Source: Anniella stebbinsi
Taxonomy: Eukaryota; Chordata; Lepidosauria; Squamata; Anniellidae
Assembly (NCBI GenBank): GCA_029215795.1
Contig: JARDYH010000004.1
Location: forward strand, 29,888,001 to 29,952,000
Direction: 5' to 3'
Length of the DNA stretch: 64,000 nucleotides
In this document: positions 23,301 through 35,700 of the stretch, one piece after another
Layout of the letters: each line of letters begins with the position of its first letter
Numbering within the stretch: the first letter of the stretch is position 1
Notes under the pieces: model-generated
What the model was told of the DNA's origin: nothing
The model's database searches: none
What the model saw: only the letters and a program-made list of their open reading frames with translations
Made by a program: the position numbers and the translations under genes

Positions 23301-26300
23301 CTCATGTTCTCCGCTTATGGCTTACCATAGAGGTGAGGGAACCCCGCAACATTTTGTTGCAGGTCTCACTTGTTCTATTCTATTCCCATCTTCAAGCAAT
23401 GACTTTTCATTCCTGGTGTAGCAGCCTCCATTATGTTAGTCATAGTGGGCATCTTTCTTTGCAATTGGATTCTAATCCTGACTGCCCAACATATGTTAAG
23501 CCTGTCTCATTTCTTTGGCCAAGCTTATTGCTTATGTTTCCGTGCGGAAGAACTTTATATGGCCTACAGGTGGAACAACTTTAGAGTTTCAGGCAGGTTC
23601 TCAGGTCTTCAGGTTCTGAATTTGTATCTGGACATCATAAAATCCAAAGACCTCAGCATTGAAGTTTCAAGTCTAATATTCAACTTTGATTTTCAAATAT
23701 ATTTTTAGTTTGGTGGATGCAGCTTTTGATGAGTACATAAGATCTACCTTACTTGATCACATCAAAGGACCATCAAGCTTGGCAATAGTAGTTGATCTCC
23801 CCATGTATTTTTAAAAATAGACCCAGATTTCTCTACTTTTAGCCAGCTTTCCACCCAATATTTCATAAAAATTCCACTTAAGATTTGCAACACTTTTTAA
23901 AAAAATGCTAAAGAGAAGTTCACAATTTTTGCTGTGCTTTGCTATGTACTCCAATTTTCTTTCTTAGTTTTACTGAGTTTCATTATTATCAAATTGCAAA
24001 CACATGGTATTCCACTGTCGAGTTATTACAGCAGTGGTTTCAGGATTCTTAACTAGCGCTGCAATAAAATCCTCAAATTTCAGATTTTCTGCATTTTGGA
24101 TCCTAAGATTTCAAATGTCCTGCATAACAGATCTGATAAGGGCCATGCTAGCATTTACTTTTGACTTTGGACAACCTTCCTTAACCTGGTGCCCCCCCAA
24201 ATATGTCAGATTACACCTGGTTTGGGATGCTGGGAGTTGTAGTCCAATAAATCTAGAGGACATTAGAAGCGTCATCAGATGGGGGGAATCGTGTTTCCTT
24301 ACTGTTGCTTCCCCCCAACTTCTGTCCCACAATTCTTCATCTTTCTTTATATGGGGAAGAAAGAGGAAGTAAACAATGACCACGTGGCCCATTTAGTGGG
24401 CGTTTTTATCCCACTTCTTCTCTTGCACACAGCAGGAAATGGCGGCACGTTTTGTTACAGCCGGAAAAGTCAGATTTTCCAAGGGGGGAGGGTTGTGATG
24501 GGAAAATGAGCAGAAGGGGTGGGAGACACGTGGGAGGTGGACAGTGTCATCAAAAACCACGAGTGGCTAGTAACGAGGATGCGATAAAATGCTCATCTGA
24601 TTACACTCTAGGTTGGAGGTAGGCTGACTTAGGAGATCTCAAACTGGAAACCTGTAGCTTCCTCCTACTAGAAACAAAAGTAACACATCATATTAGTAGA
24701 GATCTTCCTCCTTCCAGAGATCTTTCTCCACTGTCAGACACCCAAGTTTCATCTCTTCCCATCTGCCAAGTCTCGGGAACCTACTTTCCTCATCTTGTGA
24801 TTTGATCCCGGCATTCTTTCTTCTTTCATAGTGCCATCTGCTATCCCTGTCCCCTTAATCCTCCTTTGCAGTGTTGCCATCTGTAACACGCTACATCCTG
24901 AATGTCTCATCCCATCCCATATGTTTTCAATTTGCATGCAAAGACTCTGGTCTGAAATATTGTCTCAGCTTCCATTTGTTCGACCAATTCATACCTGTAG
25001 TCTTCTCCACTGTAGCTATTTATTTATTTATTTACTAGATTTATGCCCTGCCTTTCTATGAAGAAAATTATGCTCAAGATGGCTTACCATCCAAAATTAA
25101 AAATACAAGCTTGATTAAAATAATTCCAAAATAAATAGATTGAAAACACAATTAAAAAATTCAACAGTAATAGAACAGAAATAGCACTCAACTTAACTAT
25201 CTTTTGTGCCAAAGGCTTGCTTGAAAAAGCAAACAAACAGATATGCCTGCCGGTGGAAGGACAGCAGAGAAAAGGCCACCTAATCTCCCTCGAAAGCTCC
25301 TTCCATAGCTTTTCTTAGAGACCATACTTCCAGCCTTTGGTTGGTTAAGCACAGAATCATAAAGGGATCAATGGTGATCTAGCCCCACCCATGTGTGCTT
25401 AGATGAGGCCATCAATGCACCAAATCACCACATGTGCAACCTGGAACAGCAAGTGCTTGCTTAACAAGCTTGGTGTTAGGTGTCAGATACTTCGTAGACA
25501 ATTCACAGGGCTGGCCCTGTGAATTGTAGACTGAAGACTTGGCAATTTGTCATGAGAAAATGTATCTCTGCTTCTCTGGTATGTGCTTATCTCAAATGGT
25601 AGGCCGAAGGCCTTGAACGTTCTCTGGGAATTAAACTATGCTTTGCAAAGGTGGGGGCTATCTTCCTCACACTGTGGCGTCATCAGAAGAGGTTGAACCG
25701 TGCCGCCCTGTTGGTACGTGAGTTTAGATTACAGGCCTGAAGCCCTGTCTATCAAAGTAGCTTAGAATTTGCCCAGCCTCCACACTATATTGCCTTGGTC
25801 CTGAGAGTAATTCCGTTGCTAGGAATTATCTCGTCTATCCTCTTGCTGCTCTGCTACTGCTGTGAGTTACTATTCTGATTTAGAATTGTGAGATGCACTC
25901 TATACATGTTCTGTTAATGTTTGGACTTGTTACTTCTAACGAACTCTGCTATGAAAAGTGCACTGTGGCTTTTCATAGATTTGGACTTGAGATTACTGTT
26001 CTGGATTCGTGTTCTATAGCTTGCTGTCTCCCTCCATGGAGCCAAAGTTACGGGCAGAGGGAGGCAGAAGCTGATTGTTGCTGTTCTGAAACTCGTGTGT
26101 GTGTGAGACCTGTGAGAGGACCTTCCTCAGAGCTAAAGCTACGTGAATTGGGAAGGCTCCCTAGGTCGAAGAGGTTCATTTCCTGGCTTCTGGCTTCCGT
26201 GGTCAGCTCAGCGTTCCCTGACAGGCTGAGTGAAGATTTAGTTGCCAGTTGACCGTTATACTACTGTTAGGAGGCCTAATCCTAGAGTCTCTCTATGTTC

Positions 26301-29300
26301 CAGAGGATTCCAGTGCAGCGTGGCCGCTCCTGCCCTCTAAGGACTAGAGTTAATCTCTAAATGTCAGTCCCTGAGTGAGTGCTGTTCTCATTAAGCCGTT
26401 CTACCTGAAAGCTGTGTGGTCCGTCTTCAGCTTCAAGTGTGTGTTTGCAGAAATGAAACCGTTATGCTTTGAATCTCCGTGTGATTACAATAAAAGAAAT
26501 CTCACTGTTATTGTTGTGTATCAGTGTACCTGAAGTCGTGAGCAAGAACTTTAGAGAGTTAGCCAGAGTCACGACAGTATAATTCCTAGCCAAAGCCAAG
26601 ACCTGCTGTGTCCAGATATCTCCCGCTGGAGTTCTCCCTCAAATTCGAAAAGACCTGCAAGTAATTCTCTTCAATACCGAGACTGTAAATTCTTCAAAAG
26701 AGTAAGTAGATCTCCCTGTTCCTTGGATTTTACAAACCTTTGCCTGCATTCCAGTAAGAAAATTTATGATCAGCCTGAAAGATTCACACACACCCCTCCA
26801 CCGCATCGTTTTTGCTAATTGAGATCTATCTGCGAATTGTACTTTCGTTTTCCTCGCCAATAGATGCCGCTTCAAAAAGGAGAAGAGAGGGGGAGAGTAA
26901 AAATAAAATAAAAAACACCTGTCATCTGCTTTCGTTTTCAGTCAATTTAAAACTCTCTTTTTTTTCTCTCATCCTTGCTAAAGACACTGTTCATTTGATT
27001 TGAAACTTTGAATTTTGCTGTTATCTGCCTTGTCATTTCTACAGTGATTTTATTCTGTATTATGTACCACATGTTTTGCTCTAATTCTGCCTTTTTAATG
27101 TTTCTTACCATGTACAAAATATTTTAAAAATGTCATTGTTGATTTTTAGAGCTTAAATCAAAATGTTCTGTGTAGAAAGTTTTTTCTCCCTGCTTGGAGG
27201 CTTTTCTCTTTTCCCTTGACTATCTCTGTTGCGCGCCGGAGAGAGTTAGGGGGAGGGGTATAGGTTTTCCAAGTTGGGAGGACATTTTGGGGAGGGGAAG
27301 ATGTTAGGTGTCAGATACTTCGTAGACAATTCACAGGGCTGGCCCTGTGAATTGTAGACTGAAGACTTGGCAATTTGTCATGAGAAAATGTATCTCTGCT
27401 TCTCTGGTATGTGCTTATCTCAAATGGTAGGCCGAAGGCCTTGAACGTTCTCTGGGAATTAAACTATGCTTTGCAAAGGTGGGGGCTATCTTCCTCACAC
27501 TGTGGCGTCATCAGAAGAGGTTGAACCGTGCCGCCCTGTTGGTACGTGAGTTTAGATTACAGGCCTGAAGCCCTGTCTATCAAAGTAGCTTAGAATTTGC
27601 CCAGCCTCCACACTATATTGCCTTGGTCCTGAGAGTAATTCCGTTGCTAGGAATTATCTCGTCTATCCTCTTGCTGCTCTGCTACTGCTGTGAGTTACTA
27701 TTCTGATTTAGAATTGTGAGATGCACTCTATACATGTTCTGTTAATGTTTGGACTTATTACTTCTAAAGAACTCTGCTATGAAAAGTGCACTGTGGCTTT
27801 TCATAGATTTGGACTTGAGATTACTGTTCTGGATTCGTGTTCTATAGCTTGCTGTCTCCCTCCATGGAGCCAAAGTTACGGGCAGAGGGAGGCAGAAGCT
27901 GATCGTTGCTGTTCTGAAACTCGTGTGTGTGTGAGACCTGTGAGAGGACCTTCCTCAGAGCTAAAGCTACGTGAATTGGGAAGGCTCCCTAGGTCGAAGA
28001 GGTTCATTTCCTGGCTTCTGGCTTCCGTGGTCAGCTCAGCGTTCCCTGACAGGCTGAGTGAAGATTTAGTTGCCAGTTGACCGTTATACTACTGTTAGGA
28101 GGCCTAATCCTAGAGTCTCTCTATGTTCCAGAGGATTCCAGTGCAGCGTGGCCGCTCCTGCCCTCTAAGGACTAGAGTTAATCTCTAAATGTCAGTCCCT
28201 GAGTGAGTGCTGTTCTCATTAAGCCGTTCTACCTGAAAGCTGTGTGGTCCGTCTTCAGCTTCAAGTGTGTGTTTGCAGAAATGAAACCGTTATGCTTTGA
28301 ATCTCCGTGTGATTACAATAAAAGAAATCTCACTGTTATTGTTGTGTATCAGTGTACCTGAAGTCGTGAGCAAGAACTTTAGAGAGTTAGCCAGAGTCAC
28401 GACACTTGGTGCCCCTTCTGCTGAGTTCCTTGAAGGAGGAAGAAAAGGCCATATCATCCTGCTACATAAAACTTCATCCCAAGGCTGTCTTTGGTTTCTC
28501 TTTGGGATGGGGGAGAAATGTGTTCAATTTGCATTTTAATGGTTCACATTTTTGAACCACTACACAAAGTGAAACTCAGTATTTTGTAAAGCAGAACTAG
28601 TTGTGACTAACCTTGCACAGACTTTCTAACACATATATTATTATTATTGGGAAAATGGCATGTCTCATTCCTATTTCGTTGTTGGCCCATTTAAAGAGGC
28701 ATGAAAAGTACTAGGGATATTTCTACCTATGAATTTCAGAGTCTGAGCTATGAATCCCTGCTGAGTCACCCAGGCAACTCTTGTTGTTGATGATGATGAT
28801 GATGATTCCTTCCAAGATAGCCCAGTATCCACCTTGTTGGGGAGTCCCTCTAAATCCTATCTCCTTTCCCTGAGACATTTCCAGGACAATGATATCAATT
28901 AGTTGATTATTCCAAGTGAATGGAAATCTAAAGGAACCCTTGAGCTGTTTCATCCCACTGGCAGATATTAGATAATTGCAGGCAAAGTCTGGCCTGGAGG
29001 TTTTGGAAGAGGTTTGCAAATCTGATCTGGCCACCAGATGTTTAACCAAATCTTTGCTTTGCTTCCAATGCAGGAGCTACTGTGCATATGTGGTGCATAG
29101 GAATGTAACATGCACCCTTCAGGATGGAGCAGAGAGCTATGTGAAAGCTGAATATCACAAGTGCAGTTGGGGACCCAAGTGTCCTGGGAAAGTCCTGTAA
29201 GTACATGCAAGGATGCTGCTGTAGCAGGGTGGGCCCTGTGGATGACTATCAGCATATCCTGTGATTTAACCATAATGATAAAGAAGTAGCAAATGCACTG

Positions 29301-29715
29301 TTAGTACTATGAACTCTTTCTCAGACCTTCTTTTTCCAATTGGATCTCTTCTCCTGATTTCTCTGCCTGCCTTGCCTTGCCTTTCTTCATGCCATTGTCT
29401 GCTTTGCTGATCCAGTAGCCCTTGGTAGGCAACTGTACCACAGACTTTCCAGCAGCCATTAGCTTAGCTGCTATGACGTTACCAAATGGCATGGCAAGTT
29501 AGAACTAGCCAATCAAGAGAGATTTGGGAATGGAATTCTAAGTTGATTGGTGGGAAATTCAGGATAGTTAAAGGGAAGCACTTCTTCACACCACATATAG
29601 TTAACCTATCAGATTTTCTATCACAAGATGTAATGATGGCCACCAATTTGTATTACTTTAAAAGGGGATTGGACAAACTCATAGAGGAAAAGGCTATCAA
29701 TGGCTACTAGTCATG

Positions 29716-29753
<38 letters not shown>

Positions 29754-32700
29754 CCTCCAGTATCAAAGGCAGTAAGCCTGTGTGCAGCACTTGGTGGGAA
29801 ACATGAGTGGGATGGTGCTATTGCCCTCACGTCTTACTTGTGGGTTTCCCATAGGTACTTGTTTGGCCACTATGTGAACTGCATGTCTCTTCTTATGTTG
29901 TTAAGCATTGTCTAGATGCAATGAATATTACAGTTGCAGGATTGATTGAGTGGCTTGGGAGCTTTGTGGTGATAGAAAGCCGTTGAAGAGAAATAGACAT
30001 ATGACACTTGCCACTTTTGGTATGTGATGCTTAATTTAGGGCAATCCAGGCAGCAGCTTCCCATGCTCCCACTGGGAGCTCTGTTTTCCCATGTCATTGT
30101 TTTAAGCACTTGTATAGCACAATCTTAAAAATGGGAAAGGTTCCCTTATGCCTGCCTGCTCCCAACAAAAGCCCATGCTAGCCAAGAGTCTAACAGCAGC
30201 TTGGCATGACCAAGTATTTCTTGGAAGTTGACACAAATATAGCACAGATCCTTCACATGATTTGGACTGGACCCAAACAGCCATGAGTGGAAATAAAATC
30301 ATCATCAGCCCCATTCCACAAATGCTTGCACAAGAAATTTCATGTGATCTTGCCAGAGGTGGATTCTGTAACAAATCTCCTGCTTCTGCTTGGGTGAGAG
30401 GGTGCCCAGGCAGATCCCCATCATCCTTAGTGTTGGCTTCACTTTCTCTTGTGCCAGGTCGAAGATGCCTTCTATTGAGCAGAAGATGCTTTCTGTTTGC
30501 AGAAAAGCCCCTGTGACTCCTACCATATGCTTTTAGACACAGAGGTGACACAAAGGCAGTTGATGGGGATTAGGAAATTCATAGGCATGGCACTCTACAA
30601 AGAATGAGAGGACAGGTCTCAGTCCCAAGGGACTTAAAATTGAGACACAGACACACAGGCAACAACAGAGGCCAGGAAAAGAAACGAAGACAGGTAAACA
30701 AGGGCAGAATCGGCAAGTATTGCAGTTATGCATACTTTAGGCTTAGTTAAAGTAGAACAGCTGTCCCGGGGCTCTCAGGAGGCTGACCTCTCACAAACAT
30801 AAGAAATTAAGACCTACATCAGTTTTGCCTACCCTATATTACTATATTACTTTAAATACATCATGGTATTACTGGACTATATTATTTTAAATACCGTCAT
30901 GGGCTTCTCCCCAAAAAATCCTGAGCATTGGTGATGCGCTGGATTCTCCATCAAAAACTGTGGACACCATCTTGTAGAAGAACTACAATTCTCAGAGTAT
31001 GAGGAATGAGGAAATGATTTTAAATTTATTTATTTATTTATTTATTTATTTTATTGCATTTGTATACCGTTCCATAGCCAAAGCTCTCTGGGTGGTTTAC
31101 ATAAGATTAAAACATTTTAAAACAATATACAAAAATTAAAATTGCAAAAAACATACAATATACACATACATTTAAAACCACGAAAATAACTTAAAAAGCT
31201 ATAAGCCTAAAAAAACAAAACAGACCCAGGCTTATCAGGCATTGATAAATGCCTGAGGGAAGAGGAAAGCCTTGACCTGGCGCTGAAAAGATAACAATGT
31301 TGGCGTCAGGCGGGTCTCGTCGGGGAGATCGTTCCACAATTGGGGAGCCACCTCTCCCTTGTTGCTGACCTCCAACTTTCCCTCGGAGTAGACACTCAAA
31401 GGAGGACCTTAGATGTGGGGACGACAGTAACCAGGTGACCTGTGTGCCTGCTAAGTCTGCTCTCCAGGTGCTAACTGTTGATGGGCAACTTCAAGGCCTC
31501 TCCCTGCTCTTCCTCCTTGGGGTTCTTTATGTTTATCTTTAAATTGGATTGGACAGCCCTTCAGATAGAGGACTATCCTCTGTAAAGCAGGACACTTGGC
31601 CACCTTAAAAAATATGTCCTTAGATTAATGCAAATGCTTTGGTTGGCTGCCTGTGAGGTTGCTGAATGCCAGCTCTCTACAGCCGAGGACAGTAGCTTGT
31701 CAACTATAGACACAATTAACTAACCAATTATTGGAAAAGGAAATTGCAGGCTTACCTTCCCGGCCTTTCATAACAAGCACGAGGGATTAAAAAAGGATGT
31801 TTTTTGAACAAAGCCAGTGCTGCCAGATGAACTTTCTACATGGCTTGGAAAACTGCGAAATCGATGTAGCTTTTTCCAGCCACCGGGGCCACTAGTAACT
31901 GTTTATCCAGCTGCAATAAATACTTCCTGTTGCTGACATGTGGAGTGGAGTTTTTGCACTTTGAGAGGACTCTGTGTGTGTGTGTATGCGTGTGTGTTTC
32001 CTGAAAAGAAGCAGTCTCAGTTCTAACTGGAAGCAGCAGCACCAAAGGGCAACATGGCATGGTGGACCTACTTCGATGCCAACTCCCTTCCCGGTTTGAC
32101 CTGGGAAAAAAAGAAGTTCTGCTCTCTTTACAACCCTGACCCTCAGCCAAGAGAAAGAGAGAGAGGTGGGCAGTGGCCCAGATGTCTGCAGAGAGCCAAG
32201 GCGATGGCTCATGCACCAGCGTTATTGTTGACAGTGGCTCGGCTGGGCAGCTTTCTCTAGACTCTGCGATCTTTCCGAGCCAGGTTTATGTGCACCCGAG
32301 TTCTTTTCTTTAAAAAAAACCTTCCGTAATAGCTTGGAGGGTTCTGCAGGGAGCAATAATCTGTAATGGCCTGCATTCTCCATTCCCACTCATATCCATC
32401 AACGAAAAAGAAAACAAATCGAAGTTTACGGCAGGTTCTGATGCAGCATCCCAAACGAAGGCGGCGAGAAGTGGAAGCGTTTCCAATGTCCAGTGTTTTG
32501 CGGAAAAACAACGAAGAATTAATCCAGCCCTGAGCAAATTGCCAAAACAGTTGCTCAGCAGAGATACAGGAACCATGTTACATTTTATGGCAGAATTCAT
32601 CCATCAGAAAAGATGCCTAGGGGGAGAGGGTGTGATTCTCATGACAAAACTGGCATTGGGATGCAGGGCATGTGGCAAAGCAACTGGGCAATGAACCAGC

Positions 32701-35700
32701 GATGCTCCATTACCAAAAAGAATGAAATACTGTGCATCAAATCAGGAAGACAGTTTGCCTAATCCACAGCATTTTCGAGAGGATTACCCTTAGCCTTTCT
32801 GATAAGTAATATCTATCTCTATCTATCTCTAGCTTAAGAGCATGAAGTAGGTATACCTGACAACAAGGAGCATGGTGTAATCTGGCTGGGTGTTGACAAC
32901 TCTGGCTCTAGTCATGCTGTCAAGCAAGCACATAATCACTTCAACTTTTCACCAAACGTACTGCTCAACTCACATGCTGTACCTGAACCTGATATCATTG
33001 AGCTCAAGACATCTACCACTAGGGATGTGTATCATATTGTTAAAATGTACTATAACGATACGATATGCTCTTTATCATGCATGCATTTAACGATAATGAT
33101 ACGGGGGTATGCCTAAGTGTGTGTGTGAAATTTGAGATCGATCCCTCCAACCCTCCATTTTATATGAATTTATTAAAGATCGTTTAAGTTCTGACAGGTC
33201 AGAATGACAGCTCGCCACGTGCATTCATTCAGACCTGTCAAAAAGTTGCAGGATCTTTTAAAAAATCATATAAAATCGAGGGTTGGAGGGATCGATCTCA
33301 AATTTCATACACATGTCTAGCACATGTTGCTACATATATGTGCCAAATTTCAGATCAATCCTTCCACCCCTGTATTTTATATGAATTTTTGAAAGAACAT
33401 GCAACTTTTGACCTGTCAGAACTTAAATGTTCTTTAATAAATTCACATAAAATCGAGGGTTGGAGGGATCGATCTCAAATTTCATACACATGTCTAGCAC
33501 ATGTTGCTACATATATGTGCCAAATTTCAGATCAATCCTTCCACCCCTGTATTTTATATGAATTTTTGAAAGATCATGCAACTTTTGACCTGTCAGAACT
33601 TAAATGTTCTTTAATAAATTCACATAAAATCGAGGGTTGGAGGGGATCGATCTCAAATTTCATACACATACTTAGGCATACCCCATAAGCATTGTGACCA
33701 AGTTTCAAGCCTGTAACTTTGAAAATACAGAAGTTATAGGCATTTTTTCTTTTAAAAAATCAGCTCTATAGGGCACAATGGGGCTGCAAATTAAATATCG
33801 GAATTCCGATAATTATCATGAAGACGATACGATTAACCTACGATATTATTGGAGACGATAATTTTTTTGGTCTGAAATTCTAATAACGATAAAATACGAT
33901 ATTTTCTGGGGTGTACATCCCTATCTACCACAACCAATTTTGGTTTTAAGGATCAGTCCTCATTTGGCATATATATATATGTAACAGCCAGGCATCCATG
34001 AGTCTGTGTATGAGAGTTAAGAGCTCCAAGGGATAATTCACAACAAATATAAATCACCAATGCAGCAATCTAGCGAGATTTTGCTGAATACATTGGAGCT
34101 TCTGAGCCAGCATGCTTAGGACTGCAGCTTTGTCAATGTCTTAACACTCTGTGATACATCTCGGCAGGAAATACGGGGTTGGAAAAAATCACGTCAAAGC
34201 TCTTGTCTACGGGATTTGATCAGTAATGACTGATTCACAGATGCTGCTTATCACTCAGTATTGCACTCATGAGCTGCACCCTAAAGTTCACTTCACAATT
34301 AAGGAAAACCAATGCATTTTTAATATTAAAAAGATCTATACCATGGCAGGGCAGGAGCACTCATGAATATCAACCATTTGTTTGCTGCTGCTGCTGCTGC
34401 TACAGATGTTAGAACCATGAGAATTGCCTTTGAGAGGTGATCTCTAGCTCAGGGGTGGGCAGACTTTGAGCTTGTGGGATCTACTTTGTTTTTTACCAGG
34501 ACCCTGAGATCTACTAATCAGAGCCAGGTGCAAAATACTGTGTGGGGGGGGGGGGTGAAGTGGAGTCAGTTACATACTACACCCCATGAGCCATATGCCG
34601 AATATTCAAATGCAAACATCGGGAAGTCTAACACAAAGAATCAAACCAGCCAGTAGAGCTGCATTAAGTTCTGGTCAAAGGCAACCCATTAATACTCCTA
34701 TTTTACAGATGAGGAACACTGAGGCCAAGAGATAAATGATTCATCACCAGGTCAGCCAGCTTGTTAAAGTATTGGGAGTCAGAAACTCTTGTCGATCAAA
34801 CCTTTGCCAATTATCCAGAGATCTACCAGCCGATTTTGATCTGCCTTCTGCTAACCCCTGCTCCAGCTTTCGCATTTGTAATGCATGTTAAAGATGAAAA
34901 TGATCTAGAATATTGATGGATGGTGTTTCCTGCTTAGCTCAAATGGGGTTTAGGACAGTGCTGCAGGTAACATTTCTACCTTTACTTGGTCGATCACTTT
35001 ATTTTTCCAAAGCAGTGCAAGAGGTTAGAACCGTCTTAATACTGACTTTTCCTTTTCTTTCCTATTAGTTGGAGAATACATATTTCCCTTTAAACTGCTT
35101 CCTACAGTCTCTGTTATATGGACCACAGATGATTAAGTGGACCACTGTTATAGTGCCTTCAGATATATTATAAATGCAAAAAAATAAAAATAATCATCAC
35201 CATAATCCCTGGACACAGAAGCAGAAGAGTGATAGTGCAGACATGGCATGGCAGTGTTTCAGGCCCTCTGTTGGGCAGCTGCTGCCCTCTAGCGCTAAAA
35301 GACAGTGCTTTAAGAAGGTTGGTTTGGGCTGGAGGCAGGTAATTTTCCCACACCAAACAGCAGTAGGGATTGCCTCATCCCACTTATGTTTCACAAAATG
35401 TTATATTGTTTTGGAGACTACAGGAGTAGTGGAACAAAATCCAGAGGAGTAGCATTTTTAAGGCTTGCAGATATATTTTCCAGTGGTGGTGGTAGGGAGA
35501 TTATTGAAGGAGCAAGCTACTTGCCTGGGGGTGCATATGCCTCCCTCATTCCCCTCTCATATGCAAGGAACTGGAGAGAAGTGACTCTCTGTTAGTGTTT
35601 GAATGGTAAGATGTGAGTCTGTTGTATCCAACCAGCAAAGTCTCTCAAATCTAATCCACCAGTAGCATCTATTAAATTCATGTCTGATTGATCTATTACA

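Larger units (their letters stand above)
25474..28404 (+). mobile_element. Short LTR element, structurally complete, non-coding (non-autonomous or internally deleted)
   Basis: Two direct repeats of exactly 1103 bp (25474-26576 and 27302-28404) both begin TGTTAGG and end CACGACA, giving the TG..CA inverted ends of LTRs. They flank 725 bp (26577-27301). The whole is bracketed by a perfect 5-bp target duplication, CTTGG, at 25469-25473 and 28405-28409. A purine tract (GGGGAGGGGAAGA) sits directly before the right LTR, as a polypurine tract should. I see no gag or pol reading frame and no convincing tRNA primer-binding site after the left LTR. The LTRs differ at only about three sites that I noticed, so the insertion is young. 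It lies in EMILIN3 intron 1 in sense orientation. It could derive from a Ty3/gypsy-type or a retroviral parent. Confidence 0.9.
10679..29073 (+). other. EMILIN3 intron 1 (18.4 kb)
   Basis: It begins GTAAGC and ends TGCAG. The first kilobase is GC-rich with (CTCG)n at 11380-11403 and (CT)n at 11697-11718. The rest is mostly mobile-element sequence, including the LTR element. Stretches 16860-17560 and 22330-24160 show only weak AT-rich repeats. Confidence 0.85.

Noticed and set aside
25893..28080. Duplicate 119-residue open frames at 25893-26252 and 27721-28080
   Set aside because: They are corresponding positions in the two LTRs, with no domain and no codon-level constraint visible.
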